Positions 51,803 through 61,674 are shown, counted from the stretch's first letter. The stretch is DNA of 64,000 nucleotides from Hyphomicrobiaceae bacterium (GCA_008933705.1 WBUN01000009.1:48556-112555), one strand, 5' to 3'. A program made the numbers and translations. The notes: generated from the letters alone by a model not told the origin.

Positions 51803-52992
51803 TGAGCCCAATCCCCGTTCCAGCCGGTCGGCCACTCGCAGGCGTTCGCGTCATCGATCTGAGCCGCCTTGCGCCAGGGCCTTACTGCACCATGCTTCTC
51901 GCCGACATGGGCGCCGAGGTAATCGCCGTCGGTGCAAAAGGCTCCGGGGTCGCGCCGACCCTTGCGCGCGGCAAGACGCTGATGCAGCTCGACCTGAAGC
52001 AACCGGAGGCGCGCGCCGCCTTGCATCGGCTGGTGGCCACCGCCGACGTCCTCGTCGAGGGATTCCGCCCTGGCGTGGCGGACCGCCTTGAGGCGGGCTA
52101 CGCGCAACTCTCTGCCATCAATCCGCGTCTCGTCTATTGCTCGCTGACCGGCTACGGCCAGACCGGGCCGCGCGCGCAGGAAGCCGGGCACGACATAAAC
52201 TACCTTGCAGTCTCTGGCGTGCTCGGCGCCATGGGGCCCGCAGACCGGCCGCCTTGCGTGCCGCTCAACCTTATCGCCGATTTCGCCTGCGGTAGTCTGA
52301 TGGCGGCGCTCGGCATCCTCGCCGCACTGCAAGGCCGACACGCGACCGGCCGCGGCTGCTGGGTCGACGTCGCCATGATCGATGGCTGCCTCTCGATGAT
52401 GGGCATGCACTTCGACATGTGGGGCACAGAGCACATGGCCCGCCGCGGCGCCGGACTGCTCGACGGCGGCGCCCCGTTCTACCGTTGCTATGCCTGCGCC
52501 GATGGCGGCCACGTCGCGGTGGGTGCGCTTGAGTCGCGCTTCTTTGGCAATCTGTGGCGCGTGCTCGATTTCCGAGATCCGGTGCCGGATCACATGGATC
52601 CGGCCATCTGGCCCGACCTCGAGCGGCGCTTCGCGGCCGCCTTCATGGCCGACGCGCGCGACGTGTGGGCCCAGCGCTTCAAGGGGCAGGACGCTTGCGT
52701 GAGCGCGGTGCTCGCGCCCGACGAGGTGTGGAGCGACCCGCACATAGCCGCTCGCCATGCCGATGCGGGCAGGGGCCGCACGCCAATCGCGCCGCGTTTC
52801 GGCGCAGACATGCCGACCGTTCCCCCAGTCGACATGGCCGATCGCACCGCCGAGGTGCTTGCTGCCATCGGCATGAGCGAAGGCGAAATTGAGCGCCTTG
52901 TGAAGGTCAATGCAGCCGAGGGCGCACGCACACTCAAATGGCCGCCGCATCGCCGTGCTTCGCAGCGCCCGGGGACTTGTGAGGAAGGTTGA
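51802..52992 (+). CDS. class III CoA-transferase (CaiB/BaiF family)
   Basis: 396-aa family III CoA-transferase. Marks: LAGVRVIDLSRLAPGPYCTMLLADMGAEVIAV, DLKQPEARAALHRLVATADVLVEGFRPGVADRL and CSLTGYGQTGPRAQEAGHDINYLAVSG, where the conserved Asp (GHDINY) accepts the acyl group. It moves CoA between carboxylic acids, or may act as a racemase (AMACR subgroup). ATG 51802 with GGAGG 7 bases upstream is preferred; GTG 51799 adjoins it. It overlaps the ATPase stop and probably activates or recycles the imported acid. Confidence 0.92.
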   Translation: MSPIPVPAGRPLAGVRVIDLSRLAPGPYCTMLLADMGAEVIAVGAKGSGVAPTLARGKTLMQLDLKQPEARAALHRLVATADVLVEGFRPGVADRLEAGYAQLSAINPRLVYCSLTGYGQTGPRAQEAGHDINYLAVSGVLGAMGPADRPPCVPLNLIADFACGSLMAALGILAALQGRHATGRGCWVDVAMIDGCLSMMGMHFDMWGTEHMARRGAGLLDGGAPFYRCYACADGGHVAVGALESRFFGNLWRVLDFRDPVPDHMDPAIWPDLERRFAAAFMADARDVWAQRFKGQDACVSAVLAPDEVWSDPHIAARHADAGRGRTPIAPRFGADMPTVPPVDMADRTAEVLAAIGMSEGEIERLVKVNAAEGARTLKWPPHRRASQRPGTCEEG

Positions 52993-53000
52993 GAGAACCC

Positions 53001-54137
53001 ATGCAGGGCAGGGATAACGACTGGGACGAAATCGAAGCATTCCGCGACACGATCCGCCGTATCGCACGCGAGCGCATCGAGCCCCTGGCGGCCGAACTCG
53101 ACCGCACCGGCGGACCGCCGCAGAGGCAGTACGACATCTTTCGCGAGACTGGTCTGATCGGGCTCGGTCTGCCGGAAGAATATGGCGGCGGCGGCGGCGA
53201 CCTGATGATGCAGGCCATCGCTGTGGAGGAGATGGCGCGCGTCTGCTCGGCATCCGCGCTGACGATGAGCCTCGGCTGGGGCACGCTCGACCCGCTGGTG
53301 CAGTTCGGCGATGAGGTGCTCAAGCGCCAGATCATCCCGGCCGTGGCCGCCGGCGAGAAGAAGACGGCCTGGTGCATAACCGAACCGCAGGGTGGCTCCG
53401 ATATGGCGGCGATGACGACGCGGGCCGTGCGCGAGGGCGACAGCTGGGTGCTGAACGGCGTCAAGCGATTCATCACCAATGCCGGATGGGCCGACTGGTA
53501 CCTGGTCGTCGCCCGTACCGAGGACAGGGAGTTCGGCATCTTCATGGTCAGCCGCGAGGATCCGGGCATCAGCTTCGGCGCCAACGAGAAGAAGATGGGC
53601 CTGCGCGGCTCCCCGACCGCCGACGTCAATTTCAACGACTGCCGCATTCCGGCCGACCGCGTCGTTGGCCGTCCGACCGGCGGTCTGTCCAGGATGTCGC
53701 AATCGCTAGCGCATTCGCGCCCGGTCATCGCCGCGCAGGCGCTCGGCGTGGCCCAGGGCGCGCTCGATCAGGCCGTCGCTTACGTCAAGGCACGCATGTC
53801 GATGGGCCAGTCGCTGTCGCGCTACCAGATGGTGCGCGGCCAGATCGGTGACATGGCGATCCGCATCGAGGGCGCCCGCGCGCTCCTCTACCGCGCCATC
53901 GGACAGGCCCTTCGCAGGTCGCCGGACGCGCGCGCGCTCGCCTCGATGGCCAAGGCCATGTGCAGCGACGTGGCCATGTCGGTCACGGTCGACGCGGTGC
54001 AGTTGCACGGCGGATACGGCTATCTCGAGGACTACCCGGTCGAGCGGATGATGCGAGATGCCAAGATCACCCAGATTTACGAAGGCACGAACGAAATCCA
54101 GCGACTGATCGTCGCCAAGCATGTGTTGCAGGACTGA
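53001..54137 (+). CDS. acyl-CoA dehydrogenase
   Basis: 378-aa flavoprotein of standard length. AWCITEPQGGSDMAAM is the first signature; LHGGYGYLEDYPVERMMRDAKITQIYEGTNEIQRLIVAKHVL is the C-terminal signature (two stretches), with the catalytic-base Glu in YEGT. It desaturates an acyl-CoA with ETF as electron acceptor. ATG 53001 starts 8 bases after the CoA-transferase stop; a TTG at 52989 is less likely. It lies between two CoA-transferase genes in the catabolic operon. Confidence 0.93.
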   Translation: MQGRDNDWDEIEAFRDTIRRIARERIEPLAAELDRTGGPPQRQYDIFRETGLIGLGLPEEYGGGGGDLMMQAIAVEEMARVCSASALTMSLGWGTLDPLVQFGDEVLKRQIIPAVAAGEKKTAWCITEPQGGSDMAAMTTRAVREGDSWVLNGVKRFITNAGWADWYLVVARTEDREFGIFMVSREDPGISFGANEKKMGLRGSPTADVNFNDCRIPADRVVGRPTGGLSRMSQSLAHSRPVIAAQALGVAQGALDQAVAYVKARMSMGQSLSRYQMVRGQIGDMAIRIEGARALLYRAIGQALRRSPDARALASMAKAMCSDVAMSVTVDAVQLHGGYGYLEDYPVERMMRDAKITQIYEGTNEIQRLIVAKHVLQD

Positions 54138-54149
54138 GGAAGAAGCAAA

Positions 54150-55289
54150 ATGGGCGTTCTTGACGGTTTGGTCGTCGTCGACCTGAGCGAAGTCTACCAG
54201 GGCCCGCTCGCGGCGCAGTCGCTCGGCGATTTTGGCGCCGACGTCATCAAGGTCGAGCGGTCCGGGTCGGGCGAGGTGATGCGCACCTCCGATCCGCAGT
54301 CCCTCGCCATGAAAATGATGAGTTCGCATTTCGCGGCGGTCAACCGCAACAAGCGGTCGATCGCACTCGACCTGAAATCTGCCGACGATCTGAAGATCCT
54401 GAAGCTCATTCTCGATCGGGCGGACGTGCTGATCCACAATTACCGACCAGGCGTCGCCGAGCGGCTCGGACTCGATTTCGAGACCCTGCGAGCCCGCAAC
54501 CCGCGCCTGATCTATGCGTGGGCAACCGGTTTCGGCGAAACCGGACCGCTTTCAAGACTGGGCGGCCAGGACCTGATCATTCAGTCGCTCAGCGGCATGG
54601 CCCGCGAATCCGTCGCCGCCAATGGCAAGCCGCACTTCACCAACCCTCCCGCCATCGATTTCGCCTCCGGCATGACGCTGGCGCAAGGCATCCTCCTCGC
54701 TCTCCTGCATCGCGAGCGCACAGGAGAAGGCCAGAAGGTCAGCATCAACCTGCTGGACACGGCCGTGGCGGTGCAGAGCCTGGAAGCCTCGACACAGTTG
54801 ATGCACGGCAAGACGACTCACTGGTTCGAGCTGGCGCCGAACTTCGTCTTCGAGACGCGCGATGGTTGGATTACGGTCCTCGGCTTCTTTCGTGAGAATC
54901 CGCTGAAGTCGATCTGCTCGGCGCTCGGCATTGCCGATGCGAGCGCCGCGCCGCACCTGACGAACGCGACCGCACAGCGCGAGCATCGCGATGAAATCCA
55001 TGTGCTCCTGGCCGACGCCTTCCGCGCCCTCGACACCGCTGACATCGCGGCCCGGCTCATCAAGGAGGATCTGCTCTGCGCACCCGTGCAAAGCCTCGGC
55101 GAAGCGCTTGCGCATCCACAACTGGCGGCGAACAGAACGCTGACCAAGGTCGGCATTGGCAATGGCACGGAGGCAACCGTGGTTGCCCATCCACTGAAAC
55201 TGTCCGGCGCGCCGCACTCGGTGCGCAGGAACCCGCCGCGTCTCGACGAACACCGCGCCGAAATCCTGCGCTGGGTCGATGCCAACTGA
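54150..55289 (+). CDS. class III CoA-transferase (CaiB/BaiF family), second copy
   Basis: 379-aa family III CoA-transferase. Marks: LDGLVVVDLSEVYQGPLAAQSLGDFGADVIKVE, NRNKRSIALDLKSADDLKIL, LIHNYRPGVAERLGLDFETL and YAWATGFGETGPLSRLGGQDLIIQSLSG, with the acyl-accepting Asp in GGQDL. It is only distantly similar to the copy at 51802, so they probably use different acids. GAGGAAGAAG precedes the ATG. The two transferases may activate the substrate and recycle CoA from a downstream product. Confidence 0.92.
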   Translation: MGVLDGLVVVDLSEVYQGPLAAQSLGDFGADVIKVERSGSGEVMRTSDPQSLAMKMMSSHFAAVNRNKRSIALDLKSADDLKILKLILDRADVLIHNYRPGVAERLGLDFETLRARNPRLIYAWATGFGETGPLSRLGGQDLIIQSLSGMARESVAANGKPHFTNPPAIDFASGMTLAQGILLALLHRERTGEGQKVSINLLDTAVAVQSLEASTQLMHGKTTHWFELAPNFVFETRDGWITVLGFFRENPLKSICSALGIADASAAPHLTNATAQREHRDEIHVLLADAFRALDTADIAARLIKEDLLCAPVQSLGEALAHPQLAANRTLTKVGIGNGTEATVVAHPLKLSGAPHSVRRNPPRLDEHRAEILRWVDAN

Positions 55290-55328
55290 ACCAGCGCTTT
55301 CAAACGACATCCAAAGGAGGACTCCCGC

Positions 55329-56483
55329 ATGCTCAAGCTTGCTCGCAGAGTGGCCCTTGCGGCTGCCGCCGCCATCCTCGCCGGCGCCGCCGCACTGATG
55401 CCGGCGTCGGCCGCAGACAAGAAGCCCTTCAAGATCGGCCTCTTGCTCAGTCTCAGCGGCCCGGCCGCCCCGTTCGGCATACCTGAGCGCGACGCGGTCA
55501 AGGCGCTGACCGACAAGCTCAACGCCGAGGGAGGCGTGAACGGCCGCAAGGTCGAGCTTGTCGTCTACGACGATGCCACGAACCCAACCGAGGCGGCACG
55601 CGGCATGCGTCAGCTGACCCAGCAAGGCGGCGTCGTGGCGGTCATCGGCTCGACCATCGGCAGCGGCACGCTGGCGGCAGCGCCGATCGCCGCCAAGGCC
55701 TCCATCCCTGTGCTGGCGCCCAACGGAACCGACGCCGTCATCGCCAGAGACAAGGATTACTTCCCCTGGGTGTTCCGCACGTTGCCGGCGGACGGCGTGA
55801 TCGGCCGCAACTTGGTTGAGCGCGCGCTTGCGGGTGGCGCCAGGAAGGTGGGCCTGTTCTATCAGGAAGACGCCTACGGCAAAGGCATGCACGACATGCT
55901 TGCCACCATGGCGAAGGAAAAGGGCTTCAGCGTCGTTGCGGCCGTCTCGGCCCCGCTGTCGGCCACCGACCTGGCGCCGCAGGCCACGCGTCTGCGCAAT
56001 GCTGAACCCGACGTGGTTCTGCTGCAGGCGTCCGCACCGGCGCTTGGCGCGGCCTTTGTTCGGGCGGCCACCCAAGTCGGCTTGAAAGCGCCGATCTGGG
56101 CGCAGGGTGCACTCGGACAGAAGTCGTTCCTGGACGCGGCCGGTCCCGCCGCCGAGGGCGTCAACATCACCTTGCTTGCCAACTGGGGCAATCCGACGCC
56201 CGAGCTCGCCGAGTTCGCCAGGATCCTGACCGAAGCGGGCACGCCGCCGCAGGGCTTCGGCGAAATCCTTGCCGCCAACGCCTTCTACGCGATCGTCGCT
56301 GCTGCTGCGAGGATCGAGGGCGACATCGACGGCGTCAAGCTGCGCGATGCGCTCGAGGCGGTCTGCGAGATCAAGGCCTTTACGCCCGGCTTCAGTTGCT
56401 ACACCCGCGATAACCACGACGGCTGGACCGGCGCGGCGATGCAGACCGCGGTTGTACGCAACGGTCGGTTCGTGAAGCGCTAG
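55329..56483 (+). CDS. branched-chain-type ABC solute-binding protein (LivJ-like)
   Basis: 384-aa periplasmic receptor. The signal peptide (LARRVALAAAAAILAGAAAL ending ASAAD) precedes FKIGLLLSLSGPAAPFGIPERDAVKALTDKLNAEGG and GRKVELVVYDDATNPTEAARGMRQL, which are classic type I binding-protein segments. Its ribosome site AAAGGAGG is the strongest in the operon. It is followed at once by a long palindromic hairpin, a usual device to raise receptor mRNA above that of neighbours. The ligand is likely an aryl or acyl carboxylate. Confidence 0.92.
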   Translation: MLKLARRVALAAAAAILAGAAALMPASAADKKPFKIGLLLSLSGPAAPFGIPERDAVKALTDKLNAEGGVNGRKVELVVYDDATNPTEAARGMRQLTQQGGVVAVIGSTIGSGTLAAAPIAAKASIPVLAPNGTDAVIARDKDYFPWVFRTLPADGVIGRNLVERALAGGARKVGLFYQEDAYGKGMHDMLATMAKEKGFSVVAAVSAPLSATDLAPQATRLRNAEPDVVLLQASAPALGAAFVRAATQVGLKAPIWAQGALGQKSFLDAAGPAAEGVNITLLANWGNPTPELAEFARILTEAGTPPQGFGEILAANAFYAIVAAAARIEGDIDGVKLRDALEAVCEIKAFTPGFSCYTRDNHDGWTGAAMQTAVVRNGRFVKR

Positions 56484-56490
56484 GGAATCC

Positions 56491-56514
56491 TGCTGCTCCG
56501 CGCGCGGAGCAGCA
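56491..56514 (+). terminator. 24-bp perfect palindrome after the receptor gene (attenuator-like)
   Basis: TGCTGCTCCGCG followed directly by CGCGGAGCAGCA, 8 bases after the receptor stop and 22 before the synthetase ATG. It has no T-run, so it more likely stabilises the receptor message or partly attenuates transcription than ends it. Confidence 0.55.
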
Positions 56515-56536
56515 CCCGCCGACAGGAACAAAGGTC

Positions 56537-58183
56537 ATGCACAAGGAGATGGAGAACTGGACAGTTCGCCATGCGTTGGCGGCCGCCGTCGCAAGAGGCC
56601 CGGCGCGCCCGTTTCTCCAGGTCGTCGACGGCCCGCTGGTCAGCTATGGGGAGATCAGCGACCTGGCGCATCGCGTTGCCCGGGGTCTTCGCGATCTCGT
56701 CGGCCTGCGCAAGGGCGATCTCGTCATGACCATGCTGCCCAACGGCCTCGAGGTTATTGCAGCCTGGCTCGGCTGCGGCGTTCTCGGCGCAATCGAGGTG
56801 TGCTTGAACACGAGCTATCGTGGCGGCCCGCTCGTCCACGCGGTCAATGCATGCGGGGCAAGGGTCCTTGTCCTCTCGTCCGAGGCGTTGCCCGCAGCCG
56901 CAGAAGTCAGCTCGCAGCTTCGCGCGCTCACCCATCTGGTGGTCGTTGGTGCGGTAGCCAACATGTCCGAGCGCTTGGCCGGCCTGACCATCCTGCCGTG
57001 GGAGGCGCTGCTTGCGGAGGCGCCGGCGCACAACAGCCTCGAGGATCTGCACGGCCGCGATCTTGCCGCGATCCTCTATACATCGGGCACGACCGGGTCG
57101 GCCAAACCGGTGTTGCTCACCCATGCCCAGAACTACCTGACGGCGCACAAGACGCGCGATTGCGTCGAGATCGGCGATAGCGACGTCTCGTATTGCTTCC
57201 ACCCAATGTTCCACATGGCCGGCAAGTTCATGGCCGCGTATGGTTCGCTCCTGGCCGGCAGCAAGCTGGTGCTCGATCGCCGGTTCGTGCCAGAGGCGTG
57301 GATTTCGCGGGTGCGCGAATTTGGGGCCACGATTGGCTACGGCCACGGGCCGATGCTGGAGATGATCCATGCCGTGCCACCGACCGGCGACGATGCCAAC
57401 CATAAGATGACGCGCGTGCTCGCCGCGCCGTTCCCGCGCCGCATCGCCAAGGACTTCGAACGGCGCTTCGGTGTCCGTGGCCTCGAATGCTGGGGCATGA
57501 CCGAGATCGGCATCGTGACCTGGCCGGGCATGCACGAGAAGCCGCCCTTCGGCTCGTGCGGGCGCGTCGATCGCTCCCTGTTCGATCTGCGCATCGTCGA
57601 CCCGGAAACGGACGAGGAATTGCCCGTCGGCCAAGCGGGCGAAATGGTGGTGCGCGCACAACGCCCCTGGATTCTGTTTCAGGGCTATCTCGGCATGCCG
57701 GACGCAACGCTCAGGGCTTGGCGGAACGGCTGGTTCCATACCGGCGACACAGGGCGGATCGATGCCGACGGCTATGTCCACTTCGTCGACCGAGTGACGG
57801 ACAAGATCCGCAGGCGCGCCGAGAACATCGCCTCCTATGACATCGAGTCCGCGGCTGGCGCCCATCCGGCCATCGCCGAGGCCGCGGCGGTCGGGGTGCC
57901 GTCCGGGTTCGAGGGCGACGACGACATCAAGTTATCGATCGTATTGCGCGCCGGCGCCGAGCTGGCGCCGGCGGAGTTGATCGAATTCCTCGCGGCCGAG
58001 CTGCCGCACCACATGGTGCCGCGTTACGTCGAGCGACTCAAAGCGCTGCCGCGCTCGCCGACCAACAAGGTCCGCAAGGCCGAGCTGCGCGCCAGCGGCA
58101 TCGGCCCCGGCGCGTGGGACCGCAAGGTCGCCGGCATGTCGCTGCGGGAGGTGTTCGGGAAGGTGTCGGGCAAATGCGGCTGA
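56537..58183 (+). CDS. AMP-binding acyl-CoA synthetase
   Basis: 548-aa ANL-superfamily ligase. The P-loop is LYTSGTTGSAKPVLLTHAQ near residues 180-198, then WGMTEIGIVTWPG, the hinge/A8 WFHTGDTGRIDADGYVHFVDRVTDKIRRRAENI, and the A10 Lys in SPTNKVRKAELR. It forms an acyl-CoA from a free carboxylic acid and ATP. The A8 core ends RRRAEN where many have RxGEN, as in caiC/crotonobetaine-type ligases. Its stop lies inside the start of the next gene (overlap 10 bases), so expression is coupled. Confidence 0.92.
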   Translation: MHKEMENWTVRHALAAAVARGPARPFLQVVDGPLVSYGEISDLAHRVARGLRDLVGLRKGDLVMTMLPNGLEVIAAWLGCGVLGAIEVCLNTSYRGGPLVHAVNACGARVLVLSSEALPAAAEVSSQLRALTHLVVVGAVANMSERLAGLTILPWEALLAEAPAHNSLEDLHGRDLAAILYTSGTTGSAKPVLLTHAQNYLTAHKTRDCVEIGDSDVSYCFHPMFHMAGKFMAAYGSLLAGSKLVLDRRFVPEAWISRVREFGATIGYGHGPMLEMIHAVPPTGDDANHKMTRVLAAPFPRRIAKDFERRFGVRGLECWGMTEIGIVTWPGMHEKPPFGSCGRVDRSLFDLRIVDPETDEELPVGQAGEMVVRAQRPWILFQGYLGMPDATLRAWRNGWFHTGDTGRIDADGYVHFVDRVTDKIRRRAENIASYDIESAAGAHPAIAEAAAVGVPSGFEGDDDIKLSIVLRAGAELAPAELIEFLAAELPHHMVPRYVERLKALPRSPTNKVRKAELRASGIGPGAWDRKVAGMSLREVFGKVSGKCG

Positions 58184-61100
58184 CGGATGTCACGCTCGAG
58201 GACAAGTACACGCTGGAGCGGGGGCGCATCTTTGTCACCGGCTCGCAGGCGCTCGTCCGGCTACCCATGCTGCAACGCGCGCTCGACGCTGCGGCGGGGC
58301 TCAACACCGCGGGCTACATCTCCGGCTATCGCGGCTCGCCGCTCGGCGGCTACGACATGGCGCTATCGAGGGCGCGAAAGTACCTCGACAAGGCGCAGAT
58401 CAAGTTCCAACCGGGCCTGAATGAGGACTTGGCTGCGACCGCGATCTGGGGCACGCAGCAGGTCGTCCTCGGCGGCCGCGCCGACTATGACGGCGTCTTC
58501 TCGATCTGGTACGGCAAGGGGCCTGGCGTCGATCGTTCGGGCGACGCGTTCAAGCACGGCAATCTCGCCGGCACGTCCGCAAACGGTGGCGTGCTCGCCC
58601 TGTTGGGCGACGATCCGATGGCCAAGTCCTCAACAGTTGCGCATCAAAGCGAGCCCACGCTGATTGCGGCCGGCATTCCGGTCTTTAGCCCAGCGTCGAT
58701 ACAAGAGTTCATCGACCATGGCTTGGCTGGTCTTGCGCTGTCTCGCTATGCCGGTGTCTGGGTCGGCATGAAATGCATCACCGACATCGTGGACGGATCG
58801 GCCTCGATCGACATCGACCCGAAACGCGCCACCTTCCGCCTGCCTGAAGACTTCTGCATGCCGGCAGATGGTGTGCACATCCGCCGGCCGGACGGAGCGC
58901 TCGACCAGGAGCGTCGGCTGGTGCGCGTGCGCCTGCCAGCCGTCCAGGCCTTCGTGCGCGCCAACCGCCTGGACCGCATCACCCATCAGGTTTCGCGCCG
59001 CCGCCTAGGCATCGTCGCAGCGGGAAAATCCTGGGCCGACCTGATGGGCGCCTTCGATGACTTAGGCATCGACGACGCAATGCGCGAGACGCTCGGCATC
59101 AGCGTCTTCAAGCCGGCCGTCGTCTGGCCGCTCGAGCCGCAGGCCGCGCGCGCATTCGCACGCGACCAGGAGGAGCTGCTCGTCATCGAGGAAAAGCGCG
59201 GCCTCATCGAGGAACAGCTTGCGCGCATCCTCTACGACAGCGACGTCCGGCCCCGCCTGCTCGGCAAGGCCGACGAGGCAGGTGCCGTCCTGGTGCCGGG
59301 CAACGGCGAGCTCTCGGGGCGCGAAGTCGCCCGGATTGTTCTCGCGCGGCTGCGCCGTCAAGCGGTGGCGGACCGAGCGCCTCTGGAGCGGCTCGAAACG
59401 ACCCTCGAAAGGATCGCGGTGCCGGTGACGGCGGGCGCCGCGCCGCGCCAACCTTGGTTCTGCGCCGGCTGTCCGCACAACACCTCCACGCGCGTGCCTG
59501 AGGGCAGCCGCGCCTTTGCCGGCATCGGCTGTCATGCCATGGCGTTGCTAATGCCTGACCGCGGGACCGAGACCTTCACCCAGATGGGCGGCGAGGGCGC
59601 ACAATGGATCGGACAGGCGCCTTTCTCGAAGGACACGCACGTCTTCCAAAATCTCGGCGATGGCACCTACTGTCACTCCGGCATTCTTGCCATACGCGCG
59701 GCGGTGGCCGCGGGCGTCAATATCACCTACAAGATCCTGTTCAATGACGCCGTCGCTATGACCGGCGGCCAGGCACCCGACAAACCGCAGACCCCATGGG
59801 GCATCACGCAGCAGGTTGTCGCCGAGGGCGCCAGGCAGGTTGTAGTCGTCAGCGACGAGCCCGGGCGCTATCCGCCCACCACACGATGGGCCGCAGGCGT
59901 GACGATCCGCCACCGGCGCGAGCTGGATGCCGTGCAGCGCGAGTTGCGCGAGGTCGAGGGCACGACGGTGCTGCTCTACGACCAGACCTGCGCGGCGGAG
60001 AAGCGCCGCCGCCGCAAGCGCGGCACATTCCCCAATCCGCCGCGCCGCGTTTTCATCAACGAGGCGGTCTGCGAAGGCTGCGGCGATTGCGGCCTCACCT
60101 CAAATTGCGTCGCCATCAAGCCGCTCGAGACGGCGTCCGGCCGTAAGCGCGAGATCGACCAGTCGAGCTGCAACAAGGACTTCTCGTGCATCAACGGCTT
60201 CTGTCCGTCCTTCGTCACCATTCATGGCGCCGAGCCGCGCAAGCCGGCAGCGGCGCTTGGTGCCGGCGCAAGTGCACTGGCCGATGCCTCCCGCGATCTG
60301 CCCGAGCCAGCGAAGGCACCCGTCGCAGGCAGCTACAACGTGCTCGTCACCGGTATCGGCGGCACCGGCGTTGTTACGATCGGCGCGCTGGTCGGCATGG
60401 CGGCGCACCTATCCGGCATGGGCGTCTCGGTGCTCGACCAGACCGGCTTGGCGCAGAAGAACGGCGCGGTGACCAGTCATGTGCGCGTCGCGGCGACACC
60501 AGACAGCCTGCACGGTACCCGCATTCCGGCCGGATCGGCCGACCTGGTGATTGGCTGCGACATGGTTGTCGCTGCCGGCCGGGATGCACTAGCGCTCTGT
60601 CGTCCCGAGCGCACGCGTGCCGTCGTCAACGACCATGTCACACCGCTTGCGTCCTTCGCGATCGTGCCGGACCAACCCCAGGATGGGCGACCGCTCGCCG
60701 ATGCCATACGCCGGGCCGTCGGCCAAGGCGGCGCCCATCTTGTCTCCGCCAGCCGGCTAGCGGAGGCTCTGCTGGGCGACGCGATCTACGCCAACCCGTT
60801 CCTGCTCGGCTATGCGTGCCAGAAGGGCCTGATCCCGCTTGGCCTGGCCGAGCTCGAACAGGCGATCAAGCTGAATGGCGTCTCCGTCGAAGCCAATCTC
60901 GAAGCGTTCGGCTGGGGGCGTTTGGCGGCCCACGCACCGGAGCGAGTGCTCGCCGTGGCGGCGCCTGCAGCCAAGCCGGCCGCCAGCCTGCCGAAGACTT
61001 TCGAGGAGATCGTCGCGCATCATAAGGCGCATCTGACGGCCTACCAGGACGCCCGCTACGCTGCCCGCTACGAAATGCTGGTGCGGGCGGTCGCCGATGC

Positions 61101-61674
61101 CGAACAGCGCGCAGCGCCCGGCCGACACGACCTGGCGCGGACCGTCGCCGCAAACCATGCCAAGCTTCTTGCCTACAAGGACGAATATGAGATCGCGCGC
61201 CTGTACTCGCTGCCCGCGTTTGCACAGCGCATTGACGCTGCCTTCGACAAACCGCGGCGCATCACAGTGCATCTTGCCCCACCGCTTCTGTGCCGGCCCG
61301 ACCCGGCGACCGGCGTGGCCGCAAAGCGAGAGTTCGGTCCTTGGATGCTCAGGGCCTTCAAGCTGCTGTCCAAGCTCAAGATGCTACGCCACACGCCTTT
61401 CGATCCGTTCGGCCGCACTGCGGATCGCAAGCTCGAGCGCCAGCTCATCGCGGACTATGAGGCCCTTGTCGAGCGCATGCTTCACGAGGTGACGCCGACC
61501 AATATCGACATCTTCACGGCGCTGCTGGCGCTGCCGGAACGCATCCGCGGCTACGGCCATGTCAAGAGGCGCCACGTCGCCGAGGTCGAAAAGCAGCGGG
61601 CGCAACTGCTGGCACAGCTCGACAGCACACGCCAGGCGGCGCAGGCGTCGGCGTGCAAGGCGGTGCCGGCGTGA
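58174..61674 (+). CDS. fused indolepyruvate:ferredoxin oxidoreductase
   Basis: About 1166-aa fusion of the IorA and IorB parts, the form common in Proteobacteria. The N-terminal pyrimidine-type domain has SGYRGSPLGGYD and GLNEDLAATAIWGTQQ. The TPP/Fe-S region has FCAGCPHNTSTRV and GIGCHAM. A ferredoxin-like cluster motif CEGCGDCG...C lies near residue 632. The gamma domain has VTGIGGTGVVTIGALVGMAAHLSG. It oxidatively decarboxylates arylpyruvates to aryl-acetyl-CoA. ATG 58174 is chosen (overlap with the synthetase); 58114 gives an unconserved extension. An arylpyruvate intermediate is thus likely in this pathway. Confidence 0.93.
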   Translation: MRLTDVTLEDKYTLERGRIFVTGSQALVRLPMLQRALDAAAGLNTAGYISGYRGSPLGGYDMALSRARKYLDKAQIKFQPGLNEDLAATAIWGTQQVVLGGRADYDGVFSIWYGKGPGVDRSGDAFKHGNLAGTSANGGVLALLGDDPMAKSSTVAHQSEPTLIAAGIPVFSPASIQEFIDHGLAGLALSRYAGVWVGMKCITDIVDGSASIDIDPKRATFRLPEDFCMPADGVHIRRPDGALDQERRLVRVRLPAVQAFVRANRLDRITHQVSRRRLGIVAAGKSWADLMGAFDDLGIDDAMRETLGISVFKPAVVWPLEPQAARAFARDQEELLVIEEKRGLIEEQLARILYDSDVRPRLLGKADEAGAVLVPGNGELSGREVARIVLARLRRQAVADRAPLERLETTLERIAVPVTAGAAPRQPWFCAGCPHNTSTRVPEGSRAFAGIGCHAMALLMPDRGTETFTQMGGEGAQWIGQAPFSKDTHVFQNLGDGTYCHSGILAIRAAVAAGVNITYKILFNDAVAMTGGQAPDKPQTPWGITQQVVAEGARQVVVVSDEPGRYPPTTRWAAGVTIRHRRELDAVQRELREVEGTTVLLYDQTCAAEKRRRRKRGTFPNPPRRVFINEAVCEGCGDCGLTSNCVAIKPLETASGRKREIDQSSCNKDFSCINGFCPSFVTIHGAEPRKPAAALGAGASALADASRDLPEPAKAPVAGSYNVLVTGIGGTGVVTIGALVGMAAHLSGMGVSVLDQTGLAQKNGAVTSHVRVAATPDSLHGTRIPAGSADLVIGCDMVVAAGRDALALCRPERTRAVVNDHVTPLASFAIVPDQPQDGRPLADAIRRAVGQGGAHLVSASRLAEALLGDAIYANPFLLGYACQKGLIPLGLAELEQAIKLNGVSVEANLEAFGWGRLAAHAPERVLAVAAPAAKPAASLPKTFEEIVAHHKAHLTAYQDARYAARYEMLVRAVADAEQRAAPGRHDLARTVAANHAKLLAYKDEYEIARLYSLPAFAQRIDAAFDKPRRITVHLAPPLLCRPDPATGVAAKREFGPWMLRAFKLLSKLKMLRHTPFDPFGRTADRKLERQLIADYEALVERMLHEVTPTNIDIFTALLALPERIRGYGHVKRRHVAEVEKQRAQLLAQLDSTRQAAQASACKAVPA

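Noticed and set aside
51769..53253. Antisense open frame of about 494 codons
   Set aside because: It covers a CoA-transferase and part of an acyl-CoA dehydrogenase that carry clear family motifs on the plus strand.
54552..56531. Large antisense open frame of about 659 codons
   Set aside because: It lies opposite the well-supported CoA-transferase and LivJ-like receptor genes, and its protein is Arg/His/Gln-rich with no domain, as expected for GC-rich shadows.
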